DNA from: Nomia melanderi
Taxonomy: Eukaryota; Arthropoda; Insecta; Hymenoptera; Halictidae
Length of the DNA stretch: 64,000 nucleotides
Reading direction: 5' to 3'
Assembly (NCBI RefSeq): GCF_051020985.1
Contig: NC_135003.1
Location: forward strand, 830,001-894,000
Shown here: one piece after another, positions 13,606 to 24,369 of the stretch
Layout: each line of letters opens with the position of its first letter
How positions within the stretch are numbered: position 1 is the first letter of the stretch
Translations under genes and position numbers: made by a program
Notes under the pieces: model-generated
The model's database searches: none
What the model was told of the DNA's origin: nothing
The model's input: the letters and a program-made list of their open reading frames with translations, nothing else

Positions 13606-14393
13606 GCACGTGTATCGGTGAAGGTGCACTTGAGTGGAGTGGGTCGTGGGGCCATGGGACGGCGGGGGGAGAAGCTGTGTCGGAGGAAAGGTGAACCTAG
13701 GCGGGCGCACCGAGGTCGTGGCCGTGCATATTCCAATCCTAACGACGTCTCTCCGCTCTTCCAGGAGATCTGGGGGCCCCGCTTATTGCTCGTAAATTGC
13801 TCGTGGCTCCCGACCCGCTTTCTCGTTACTTCTAATGTGACCCCGCGATGTATGTAGATTGCCACGTCGATTTTTCCCCTCTGCCCCAGCCGCCTTTCCT
13901 CGGCCGAGGGAACAGGGACGTGGCGCAAGGGAGAGGATCACCTGCGCCTTTTAAATTCATCCTCGGCCGATCCCCCGGGCCCCGCATGATCGATGAATAA
14001 GCAGAATTTCATTAGACAAGCGCGCGCACGCTCGATCATTACCCCGAGCGGGAAAGAAACACGGGCTGGTTCGTTTCGTGCGGCTGAAACGGCAATTAAG
14101 GCGATCCGCGAGGAAACCGCGAAACCCGGGAAAAATTTGAAGACAGATGCGCCGGGACGATGAGACAGCTCCTCGCTAATGTCCTGTGTAAACGAAGGGC
14201 GCGAGGGTTTGCGAAGCTTTACGCGGCTTGATCGATAAGTTGCTTGGCTCGGCTGCGTAAATAAAATAATTGAATGGAAAATATATTTCTCGTTGATGAT
14301 GCATGCAGCATGGAAGGTGGAACTGGCGAGGAGGTAATTTTCTGTGGAAAAGTTGATTGAAGCGGGAGGATGAAGTTTTCTTTTGGGGATCTC

Positions 14394-14424
14394 TTAATAA
14401 GTATTTATTATAAATACTTATTAA
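14394..14424. repeat. Perfect 31-bp palindrome, 1-nt centre
   Basis: Arms TTAATAAGTATTTAT and ATAAATACTTATTAA are exact reverse complements of 15 bp around a single T. The whole is AT-rich apart from two G/C pairs. Confidence 0.95.
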
Positions 14425-15132
14425 CGTAGTATTCTAACTAAAGTCTTGTTTATATTTGATTGTGTATTAATAGTTTAATTCCTTTCCTGTATTAATTTTG
14501 TGTAACAATATTCAAACAATATTCAAAAAAGTTTTGGAATTCAGATTTTTGACACAGTATTCTCGGAAGGCAGGACCAACCGCGACATTTCTCCGAAGTG
14601 AATCAGTCCCCGATCGAGTGACGCACTTGTGAGACAATAAAACGTGTTCTTTTTTTCAACGAGGCGATTTTATTTCTTGTAAGACGCGAAATGGTTTTGA
14701 TCGAGATAAACGGAATACGAGCGTCGCGGGAACGAAAAAAGAAAGATCGAGTCCCGCGCCCGCGTCGTTAAATACGGACATTACGAATTGCACGAGTGCT
14801 AGATTGCCCCGTTCCTGGTCCGCGACATCGCTCGAACAAATTAAGATGGCGCTTACTTTCGATGACGGCCAATGACTGGCCCGAGGCGACGGTTTTTGCA
14901 AGACCACTTACCGTGTGCACGCGCGAACACGAATGCCCCAGGACCACGGTGAACGCGGAGGATGTCTGTTTGATTTTAATTAACATTAATTTGCATAACA
15001 GTCGAGTCTGGTCCTCGCGGCACCGAGTCTCCTCGCCACACCGCGCGTTGCGTCACACTACGCTGAGTTTTCCGTGGCTGGAACGGTCATACGTTTTCAG
15101 AATTTAATGTTCGACAACGCGTGATTGTTTAG
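14425..15132. other. Non-coding spacer with CpG island
   Basis: Contains a CpG-rich island at about 14580-15110. Overlapping open frames on both strands show no domain. Nothing else is recognisable. Confidence 0.55.
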
Positions 15133-15157
15133 TATTAGAAGTAATTTACTTCTAATA
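15133..15157. repeat. Perfect 25-bp palindrome, 1-nt centre
   Basis: Arms TATTAGAAGTAA and TTACTTCTAATA are exact reverse complements of 12 bp around a single T. It has the same design as the palindrome 740 bp upstream but an unrelated sequence. Confidence 0.95.
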
Positions 15158-18100
15158 TTCTGCATGATCTTTACCGGTGTAGCAATCAGAATGAAAAATT
15201 ATTTTCATTGAATTTGACTTGGCAGATCTAATTGTAGATACGTGTATCTTATTATTTTTGAATTATATTTTCAAACTTATTGATAGAAAAACTTGTATTC
15301 TTTACTTCAGTATGTTAGTTAATGATAATAATTACTTTCGATCAATAATTATTAAACAGGAATCAAAATATAAAACCATTTACAGAAAGTATCTAGGCTT
15401 TTTAATAAATTGCACGAAGAAAAGCCTTTTCTTCAGAATAAGTCTACAACTATGCGAACGGGTATGCGAATCCAAAGGGTTAAATCCCGACTATCGCGGT
15501 CAGAAAAAATTCCGATGAAAAATATTCACTCGATTAATTGCGAAACACGGTCGAAGTGCATGCAAACCCAGCATATGCATATTCAAGCACGATCGAAAGT
15601 TTACTGAATAGTGTAAAGCATCGTAGCTATAGGTGTCCGGTACGGGGCATTCTGTGAATTCTCACGGAGACTCGGTTCGAAAGTACCAATCTATGCGGGA
15701 GGGCCGCCGCTGCGAGCCGCGAATGAAATCAATGGAGCAAAAGCGTTCTTCGCGCTTGCGAAATCCGATCGAACAACTATGGCCACGTTGCGAATGCAAA
15801 TACGAAGCGTACGTGCGACACGTGTGTCGCTTCCACCGATTAAAAGTCTCCAAACGACTTAATCTCGATCTTCTTCGTATAAAACGTAACTAATCCTTAT
15901 TTCTTCAAAATCTAATAACATTTATATTTATCGCACTTTAAAATGTAATCAAATATAATTCATCAACTTTATAGAATCCCTGTCACTCTATTCCCAAAGC
16001 GAAAACTATCAGCAAACTTTGTTTCATCTTTTACTAGTCATACACTAGATTAGCTCAATAAATCTAATTCCTATGTTTATAAGAACATAAACACGTGCAC
16101 GCATAATTCAACGTAATTTCACCTCCTTAGAACCGTTCAACTTCGCTGCGAGCATGTTTCAGAATTAAATTCCGCGCGTGTACCCGAACCGTCGCCATCT
16201 AATAATCAACAATAAGTATCTAAAACTTGCAAGTTCTCGTTGTTTCGTCTTGAAGCGCAGCCACATTGCACCCGCCGATTCCCTCGGATTCTCCAAGCTC
16301 TTCATCGCGCGAACTTCGCGGCCGCAGAGGCGCGCCGCGCGTTACGTTAACAATGGGAATGAGTTATTATATTCATCGCCGCTACCGTACGCGAACCGCG
16401 TCGGATCCGATGGACAATCCCGATAACATTTGAACGTGTGCTTAGGCGCCTTCCTAGGAGCGCCAGTCCGGGATATTTAAAATCCTTCTGTTCGTCTTCA
16501 AGGATCACCGTGAACGCCGCTTGTTCGCCGGCCGTTCTCCACTCACTCGCCGCGCGATGAAAATCGAGCGGATACATCTCCCCATTTTCATCCGCAGAAG
16601 CGCATTCCCATATATCATTGCCTGGCGACGGCGGCAAACGCGGTACACACGAATACTACACGTACACGCTGCGTTCCCCCGCGTTTTGAAACCCCGTTTC
16701 CCTATCCCGCTCCGCGCCTTTTGCTGCCACGAAACGATGGGGCTTTCTGCATATCAACGAGCTATTGGCAAATCGGCCCGAGAACTTAGAAAGAGGGGAC
16801 TAAGAGGGAGAAGGTGGACCGAGCTGCGGCGAGATCGCCGGCCTGTTTCGGAGGAAAAATGGAGCTCGCGACGGAGCCTCTCCCGCTCTCTTTCCGCGCG
16901 ATTACCTTTCACGAGGTGTCCGAGAGGCCGCGGGACAACCACGAAGACGACGGGGTAACTTCAGCCGGAACTGGCCACACGGTGACTCACGCGTCCACCT
17001 TAACGAGATCGTTTCGCCTGCAGAAGACGTATCCTTGTGGCCTTGTTTCTGCGGTTTTCCAATTTCATTTTCTCGACGACGATACCTCGAACAACGGAAG
17101 TTTCTTATTTCGAAATTATTTTTCCACGCGAATCTTATTTAGTTGTGTTACGTGGTCTTTGAAAAATTCCGTTTGTTCCAAGAACAAGGTGAATGGTCTT
17201 ATACTGTATTAACGATCACTTAAACACTTCGTACAATTCGAACGTTTATTGAAACGATGAATTATTGAAACTGCAAGTATTTCCTGCAATTTGCTAAATT
17301 TTCAGAAAATTCGGAAAACGTTGATTCTTGTTTTCGTTGACTTGAATGCTTCAGAATCACATAAATCGGTTGACCTTTCTGAGGTACGTTCTACAGTAAG
17401 GCGTCGCAAATTCAGAAATAACACAAGTTTTAAAAAATACCAAGTGACTTTTACAATTTCTAATATAGTTATTGAAGTTCAACAAATGTCCACCGCTGTC
17501 ATGTAAAACTAGCCTACTTTTTTGCTTCCACACCGTACATTAATCGCTTAAAGTCTCTTAAGGACAAGTAGGTGTCCCGTAATTCCTGAAGGGGAATACA
17601 TGTTCGTTAATTGGACGGTTCGCTTCCCATAAAATGGACAATCTACTCGCTGTAGGTTGAGTATCACTGCGAGTGCTCCACTTTCCGTCTCCCTTCAGCC
17701 GCCTTCGCGTGGCCCGCTCCTCCAGTAGATTACGTATGGACACGCATATACCAGCGGGGATGGTAATAAGCCCGCCACGACTCTTTCGCGCCGCGCTCTT
17801 AAAGAGGCTCTCACTTCAGGCCGCGATTTTTCTATCGCGCTGCGTGGCGAATACGATGAGATACGAATAATGAAGCAACGATGCCGCAGAACAATGGACC
17901 CTCGTAAGCATTTATAGAGTTTCAAAGAGCGACAGACAAGCGTAATTCTTCGCAATTTGTCCGAGCCCCGTACGGTTCTATATATGATCCACATACATCA
18001 AAGATTTCATGGTGGAATTAACGGAACTGAATCGAGTCGGTTAAAACACGAAGTTCCTAAGAAGTTGTAAGAATCACAAGAAATGAGCAGAACTGTTAAA

Positions 18101-21100
18101 TTACTAATTTTTTTTATGATTTGCACCTTTTAGATCTATGCACGATTAAAATTACATTAAAATGTCCTTTCGAATATCATATCATTTCATTTTTCGAATA
18201 CAATTGTGTCTGTTGTTTTCAGAAAGAATTCTGAATCTGAACATTCTGTATCTAAAGTACTAAAATTGTCGAAATTTTATTACAATTTCTTCACTGACAA
18301 CTTCCTTGTTCCACGCTCCGCACTCGATGATTTTACAAAGACAATTTCCTCCCCCGAATATCGAATAAAATCTTTCTAATACTGAACCTCTTGCACCATG
18401 ATTTCTTCACAACTGGGCTCGATAGAACTGTTTCATTCTTCATGATTCATTAGAAGAAGAAAAAAATTCCATACTCGTTGGATGTCTACATTTACACTGA
18501 AGTATCACAATTCATAATGGAACAGTAATATTTAATTTAAACTTGACAGAATTAAGTGGCACTTATATTTGTTGAATTCCATGTGAAATCTTCGCCACGA
18601 GTCTGACACGATATTACAGGGCAAGGGGTTAAATGTCGACCTCACAACCAACGTCTTTCACTCCGACAGCAGTTTCTCCAATTTAACCAAACATCTGTAT
18701 CCACACGAATATTCGTTCGAACCGTCCAAAGCAGAGTGTTCCATTGTTGAAATCCATCAAGCTTACGGCCGAACATCTAGATTACCGAACACTGCTGCGC
18801 TCCGTCTCAATTAGATTTCATCGCTTCTTCGGGCAATTCCATTAGCCTAAGGTCCGTCGTTCCGCGGGAGGAGGAAGAGGAGTACGACCAAAAAGAGCGA
18901 ACCGTCGCCAGGAAAAAGACGAGGCGGAATGATGGACAAGCGACGGCTCGTGGGAAGGTAACCGTCGCGCAGCCAGCAAGAAAACAAGCGTTTAGATAAT
19001 GGGTCCATTGTTCGGGCGCAATCATTGCGACCGAAACACAAAACGAGTCGGACCCGGGTTCGCGCGCGCGCGCGCACCGCTGTAATCAGAATCCGAGGGA
19101 ATCCACGGATATAAGAATCCGGGCCCGGAAAAAGTGTCTACTCGGAATATTTCTATAAACGGCTTTTCTGTTTTGTCATGGACACGATCCAGCCCGTCCG
19201 TGATCCTTTCCCGAGGACCTCTCTGCGCAAGCTCTTTGCAATCCCGTCCGTTACTTTTCTTTTGCGCGATCGCATTCGTCACGATCGTAAACTGTCTCCC
19301 CTCGGCTGATGTAATGGACGTGGATTGACAAATCGTGTCTAGGGAATCGCGCCGCTCTATACACGTATAGTGTTCCCGGTAACCGGCCGCGGATCGCCGC
19401 AGAGGAATTAATATTTTAGCGGTCTTCTGTAAGGTTCGTTGGTAAATTGATACCAATTAGGAATAAGCTAATCATTTTTCTTTCTTTCCGGTACGATCGA
19501 TCAGGGATACACGACCGTCTTGGAATTTGTTCGGGAAGGAACGAGCTTGAGGAATCGTCGATTCTAGATGATTTGTGGAATAGAACATTGTTACGTTACT
19601 GTGGACAAAGAGCTTTATCATTTTCTGTAGGTACATGTTTGACCATGTTCCAAGACGATCCACTTTTATTTTTACACGATATCTTTATTATTTATTAAAT
19701 AACTCAAGTTCATTCATTCAGGATGTCGATTCTGTAAATTAAAGATAATTGTAAGCTATATTAAATCAATTATTATGCACACTGGTACTATATCAGTATT
19801 GACAATAGTCTTATTCTGTAAGTTTTAAATGAGTTACAAGTTCAACGAATTCCTGTTTTATACGAATTCCATTTTATTAAGGAATTTGTTGTACTTCATT
19901 GTAGTTCACATTTATTTCTTCGTTTTCGTTTTTAATACTGCTGGATGAAAGTCAGCCTGTCGTTAAGATTGCCGAGAGAGATCGAAGTGATTAAAAACCA
20001 GGTAGATACGAATTAATTCGACACTTCGCACCTCAAAGGACGGTGCGAAAATCGTAGCAATGACACGTATTAAACGGGAATATTGATCGCGAGAGGACCG
20101 TGTCGTTAACGCGTAAACTGAGGAATTTAACGAACGCTTCGAGGAAACGTGTTCATTGGTTTACAGCGCTTCACTTTCGGTATTCCTTTCATGCGAAGTC
20201 AATGCGACAAGAGAAGAAATTTAGTATTTTCTTTGTTTTATTTCAGCACTCATTCGACAACTAAGAAAGTAAAAATATTGAAACAGATTTTTTATAATGC
20301 TTAAAAGCACCTTCTTCGGACCTTTTTATACGTTTTTATATGTTATCAATGCTTTTTATTGCAGTAATTCAGCAATGTAAAAGTACTTTTGTAACAATTA
20401 CAAACAATTAAAATATTAATTTCTTCAAAACAAAAACCATATTTAAATGAAACTACAGAGAAATTATAAATCATAAATTAATTTCTAATTTCCATTGTCT
20501 TGTTGTTCAGTTACTTACACTTTCGTTAATTCTTCAAAACCGTGTTACACATGAATGGTGAGAAGTTAGAAATACTAAAAGTGTTAACAAATGTTATATT
20601 TATTACTTTCGTTCTGTACATGACATTATTACTGCCCAAAGGCTTTCTCACAGTATATAATTTCAAAGAATTTTACTCCAAATATATATTTTAATTTCAA
20701 GAAGGAATTCGCAACAATGTTTCAATCAGCGACATCATTAAACTCCGGTTAAGGTCCGCAGAAATTTAAATCGACAATGAATCGAACCGTTCCGTAATTT
20801 CAGAGGGAACCCAGCCCGTTCCCATAATTTTGAGCGCAGCTTCAATTTTGCAATTCCGCCTGTTTCCCTGGGAACGAGACGTTCGGATCAACGGTACGCG
20901 ACTCCCACGAGACGCGCGCTGTGTATATGATTACCCATAAATGGCTAAATATTGCAATCCCGAATGCAACGGCCGGCCAATGAAATTAATTAATTGTCGC
21001 AGTACGAGGCTAGTGCTGATTGCCTACCTCCAAACCGCTCGTTAGCCGGTTCTATCCGTTTACCAAGCTTTTACGCTGAACGTGTTGACAGACGTAAGAA

Positions 21101-21395
21101 ATTTATTCGACTTTGCCTGAAACTCCGATTAATTTCCTAGCGACCGCTCTCTTTCACAGTTAAACGCAGTTTCCATTGCTTCACGAATATTTTGAACGAT
21201 TTCATTTTTCTTTTTCTCTAGTGGATTGTCATCCGTCGTTATTGACATTTAATTTTACCGAACTTTATACATTTTCATTTATCATTCACCGGTGATGTCT
21301 TTTCATTTTCAAGCATCGTTTATGGAGAATGTTAATCGTAAATATAAATAATAACTAATCAAATTATTTAAAAATTATTACTTTATTACTAAATT
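15158..21395. other. Non-coding region with CpG islands, no gene seen
   Basis: CpG-rich islands lie at about 16140-17040, 17560-17990, 18800-19420 and 20730-21080. The two longest frames (16521-16958 + and 19022-19456 -) sit inside islands, have no domain and are overlapped by other frames. A (CG)n run is at 19061-19075. The stretch 20900-21010, with ATTACCCATAAATGG, GGCCAATGAAATTAATTAAT and further homeodomain-type words, looks like regulatory DNA but is not proven. Confidence 0.55.
19061..19075. repeat. (CG)n run
   Basis: Seven and a half CG units without interruption. Shorter runs occur at 23941-23951 and 25990-26002. Persistence of CG runs suggests weak germline CpG methylation here. Confidence 0.85.
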
Positions 21396-21640
21396 TTAAC
21401 CTTTTACACTTAGAAGCTTTTCACTAGAAACATTCGACACTTTCCGATGAGACATAGACCATACTATTTGAAACGAACTAACGAGAAAACATACGTAAAT
21501 TGAGAAACAAAGCTATTTTATATAAATATTTCACATATTGATGCATTATAGAATACTTAATATTATATACAACACTTTGTAATTTTGTTATATCAAATCA
21601 AATGGTGATTGAGAGTCATCTCTCGAGTGCAAAGGGTTAA
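21396..21640 (+). mobile_element. Family A MITE, copy 1 (piggyBac-like ends, TTAA)
   Basis: This 245-bp unit starts TTAACCTTTTACACTTAGAA and ends GAGTGCAAAGGGTTAA, so its ends are inverted copies of CCCTTTGCACT flanked by TTAA at both sides. The core ATTGATGCATTATAGAA (21537-21553) and ATCAAATCAAATGG recur in copies at 50428, 60096 (reversed) and, in part, 45985. TTAA target sites and tips starting CCC are typical of piggyBac-group transposons, so this is probably a non-autonomous relative. No transposase frame is present. This is the best preserved copy. Confidence 0.75.
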
Positions 21641-24197
21641 TAAAAGATCTTGTTTAGTGAAATAGTAGGTACATTCTTCTGAAAAAGCGCATACCACCAA
21701 CAATATGTTAATATACTTCAATAATTCATCGCATTAACATTAGATTCATTCACACAGATCGTACAGTAGAAAACAATAAATAGTCAAACGAATTGAAAAT
21801 AATATAGAAAATAAATATTTTTTCTCCAAGCGTTATGCGCTCCATTTTCAATCTACGTTCCTTTCTGCTGAACAGTCTGTATTTTCTCCAATTCTTCGAA
21901 TTCATCTAAATTCTCTTGAAAAGATCGTTAATTATCGAGATAATCAACTAAGAGAATATCGTAGAAAAAAGCTAGTTTATAGTCGTTACAGTGAAAAGAT
22001 TCTTTAAACTCCAACTCGTGTATCTATAAAACGCGCGTGAATCGTAATTACGAGTTCGCTGAATGATTTTTATCGTGGGCAGGACGGAGGAACGACTCGG
22101 CGGTTCCATGAACTCCGGCGCGCGCGTCTACCGGCGGCCTAGACAAAGAAAAAGGGCCACGTTTTGATTACGTTCCAGAACGGAGCGGTGTCCTTCGTAG
22201 ATTTTTTCACGCGCCGCCGACACAATGCAACGCGCCGCGCGATAATCATATTGCACAAGCGGCGTGTAACGCTCAAGGTTGCGGCGGGTTAGCTTTATTT
22301 CCCGTAAAAGGCAATAATCGAGGCCCCCGCGCAATCTCGGGTATCAACGGGCTTCCCACGTTATGCTATGGCCACGCGGGAATAATCGTTGTATCTTTGG
22401 CATATTTACGGCCCCCGTGTAGCGATAATTGTCGTCTTGTAATCGATGTCAGGAGGACCGAGGTGGCGCTGTCAACGGTAACGAATGGCCGATTGTTCGG
22501 CTGGAACCTGGTGTACAGACGTGATCCTGTCATAATTTGAATAATACTTGTTTAACTGCTTGTTACTCGGAATTTATCGTGGACCGAGTTGAAAGATAAT
22601 TATTCAAATCTCTCGCGGATGTACGCGATTCGCGAAACTTTTGTTGATTTCAACTTTTCAAGTTTTAGATTTGCCATTTACTTATTAACTTTGTGTGTAC
22701 GAGGTTATTCCATTAATACAGTCGTCTTTTATCTTACTTTATAAGGTATTTAATTAATCGAAAGATAGTGGAAAGTTATAATACAATGCTGGAGACGCAT
22801 ATATGCGTCCAACGAAAATCATCGTTGTGGATTAGGCGCGTATACATGCATTTTTTGATCTTTTAACTTCCTTGTAAGTGTACGGTATTAAATATATATA
22901 TATATATTCTTAGCATTATTTAATTTGGTGAAACTGAGAAATAATAATTACAACTTAATTACGCCTTGTATGAATTAACATAGTTCATCGATCTTCAGAC
23001 GGCAAGCTAAGCAGAAAAATATTCCGTCCGCACGGAACGTTTCGGCTGGGAGTATTCAGCACCTACAGGGTTAAAAAAGACGTAAATATTAATTATTTAC
23101 ATTAGAGGTTAGCATAAAACAGTAACACTACTTATGGGATAACCTAATAATTAATGTTAATGAACAGTTGATACTAGTGCTGAATGTTACCCTTCCTTCC
23201 TAAATAGGGCACTATCATATTTAGCTCGAAATCACCTCTTTCTTACATTCTTAATATACAATTGATCACGTGTACTAAAATGCCTATTCATTTCCCTCAA
23301 TTACATGAAAAATTCTTATCTCCCCGCAACTGTAACTTCCAAAAACCGTCAAAATTATTTAGTCTGGTTTTAAGAAAACACACTGCCATGTTCGTGCAAT
23401 TAAATTCTCGAATAAAAACCATCTCAAATTAAATGCCACATTAAACCATATTTGAATCGAACAACACTGATGCAATTTACGAAGCGAAAGGCCAATAACA
23501 CTCTAACTCTCCCTGAAACCAAAACAATTCCCTCTGTCAAGGAATTCCTTCGTCGTGGATTTTTCGTTTCCCAGCAATTTCCCATCATCAAAACACGATA
23601 ACATAAAATATCCCTCGACAAGTGAACCATTCCAGAATAGACAGTTTCGTCAGCACAGGCCCAGGAACGACGATATCTGTCACCGATGGACAACTTTAAG
23701 TCCAGTCGTATCCACACGTCCGCGAGTACAAGAAGCGTACGCTAACTCGCCCGGGGCGGTTCTCGTAAGGGATTGCGCAACCTCTTTTGACGCGTACGCG
23801 TCGATGTACCTAAATACTTAGCTATCCACGTAAAACGTTCGCGATTCACGTAGAAAAACCGATAGAGAGAAAGAGACTTCAGTTCGAAGGGAAAGGAAGG
23901 AAAGAAACGAGGTTGATTTGTAGATCGTCCGCTCTCAGTCGCGCGCGCGCGGTGCGTTGTAAGCGGCCAGATTGAAATCAGAGATGCGACCGAGATTACG
24001 TGGTATAAGCACCGTATAATGGAGGATGCAACGAAAGGGATACCGTTGTACACCAGCGCGGTGAGCCTTCGTAAGGAAATCCTTTTTGTCCTCATCCCAC
24101 GCGCCCTCTAACCCTCCTCACACACCCTACTTTCTTATTGACTTTATTATTACGTATTTAATTTTGAGATTGCATCAACTGTTTCCACGGGTATTAA
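21641..24197. other. Non-coding region, no gene seen
   Basis: AT-rich DNA with CpG-rich islands at about 22020-22520 and 23620-24120. It includes a perfect 16-bp palindrome GACGCATATATGCGTC at 22794-22809 and an (AT)n run at 22892-22908. No supported gene. Confidence 0.55.
22892..22908. repeat. (AT)n microsatellite
   Basis: Eight AT units without interruption. Confidence 0.9.
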
Positions 24198-24369
24198 TAG
24201 ACTGTGGATCTTTAAGCACATTCAAATTTTGAAGAGTGTAATTAAAAATATCGGATGTTCGCAGAAAATGGGTTAACTTTTATAAGAAACACTACACTTT
24301 AGATATTTCATGTATTTTCTTTCGCTCGTGCAATAAATTTCCTATGAATAAGTAAGAATCCATGGTCTA
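24198..24369 (+). repeat. Dispersed repeat family B, copy 2
   Basis: The 5' end TAGACTGTGGATCTTTAAGC and the reversed 3' end TAGACCATGGATTCTTACTT form imperfect terminal inverted repeats starting at TA. Internal words GCAGAAAATGGGTT and CACTTTAGATATTTC match the other copies at the same spacing. It is about 172 bp with no coding capacity. Confidence 0.7.

Larger units (their letters stand above)
5511..14393. other. Non-coding region with CpG islands, no gene seen
   Basis: CpG-rich islands at about 7170-7800, 8370-8520, 9540-10140, 10800-11340, 11900-12660 and 13240-14270 alternate with AT-rich DNA. Open frames inside the islands overlap one another on both strands, have Arg/Ser/Pro-rich chance composition and show no domain. 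Elements with CAGGGTGT-like tips lie at 6571-7109. I see nothing else I can name. Confidence 0.6.

Noticed and set aside
16521..16958. 145-codon open frame on the + strand
   Set aside because: It is in a GC-rich island, overlapped by long frames in other phases and on the reverse strand, with no recognisable motif.
19022..19456. 144-codon open frame on the - strand
   Set aside because: It runs through the (CG)n run and a GC-rich island, with no domain and no supporting signals.
19608..19632. TTTTCTGTAG|GTACAT as a recursive splice candidate
   Set aside because: The pyrimidine tract is fair but T at -3 and the poor donor GTACAT make it much weaker than the site at 5456.
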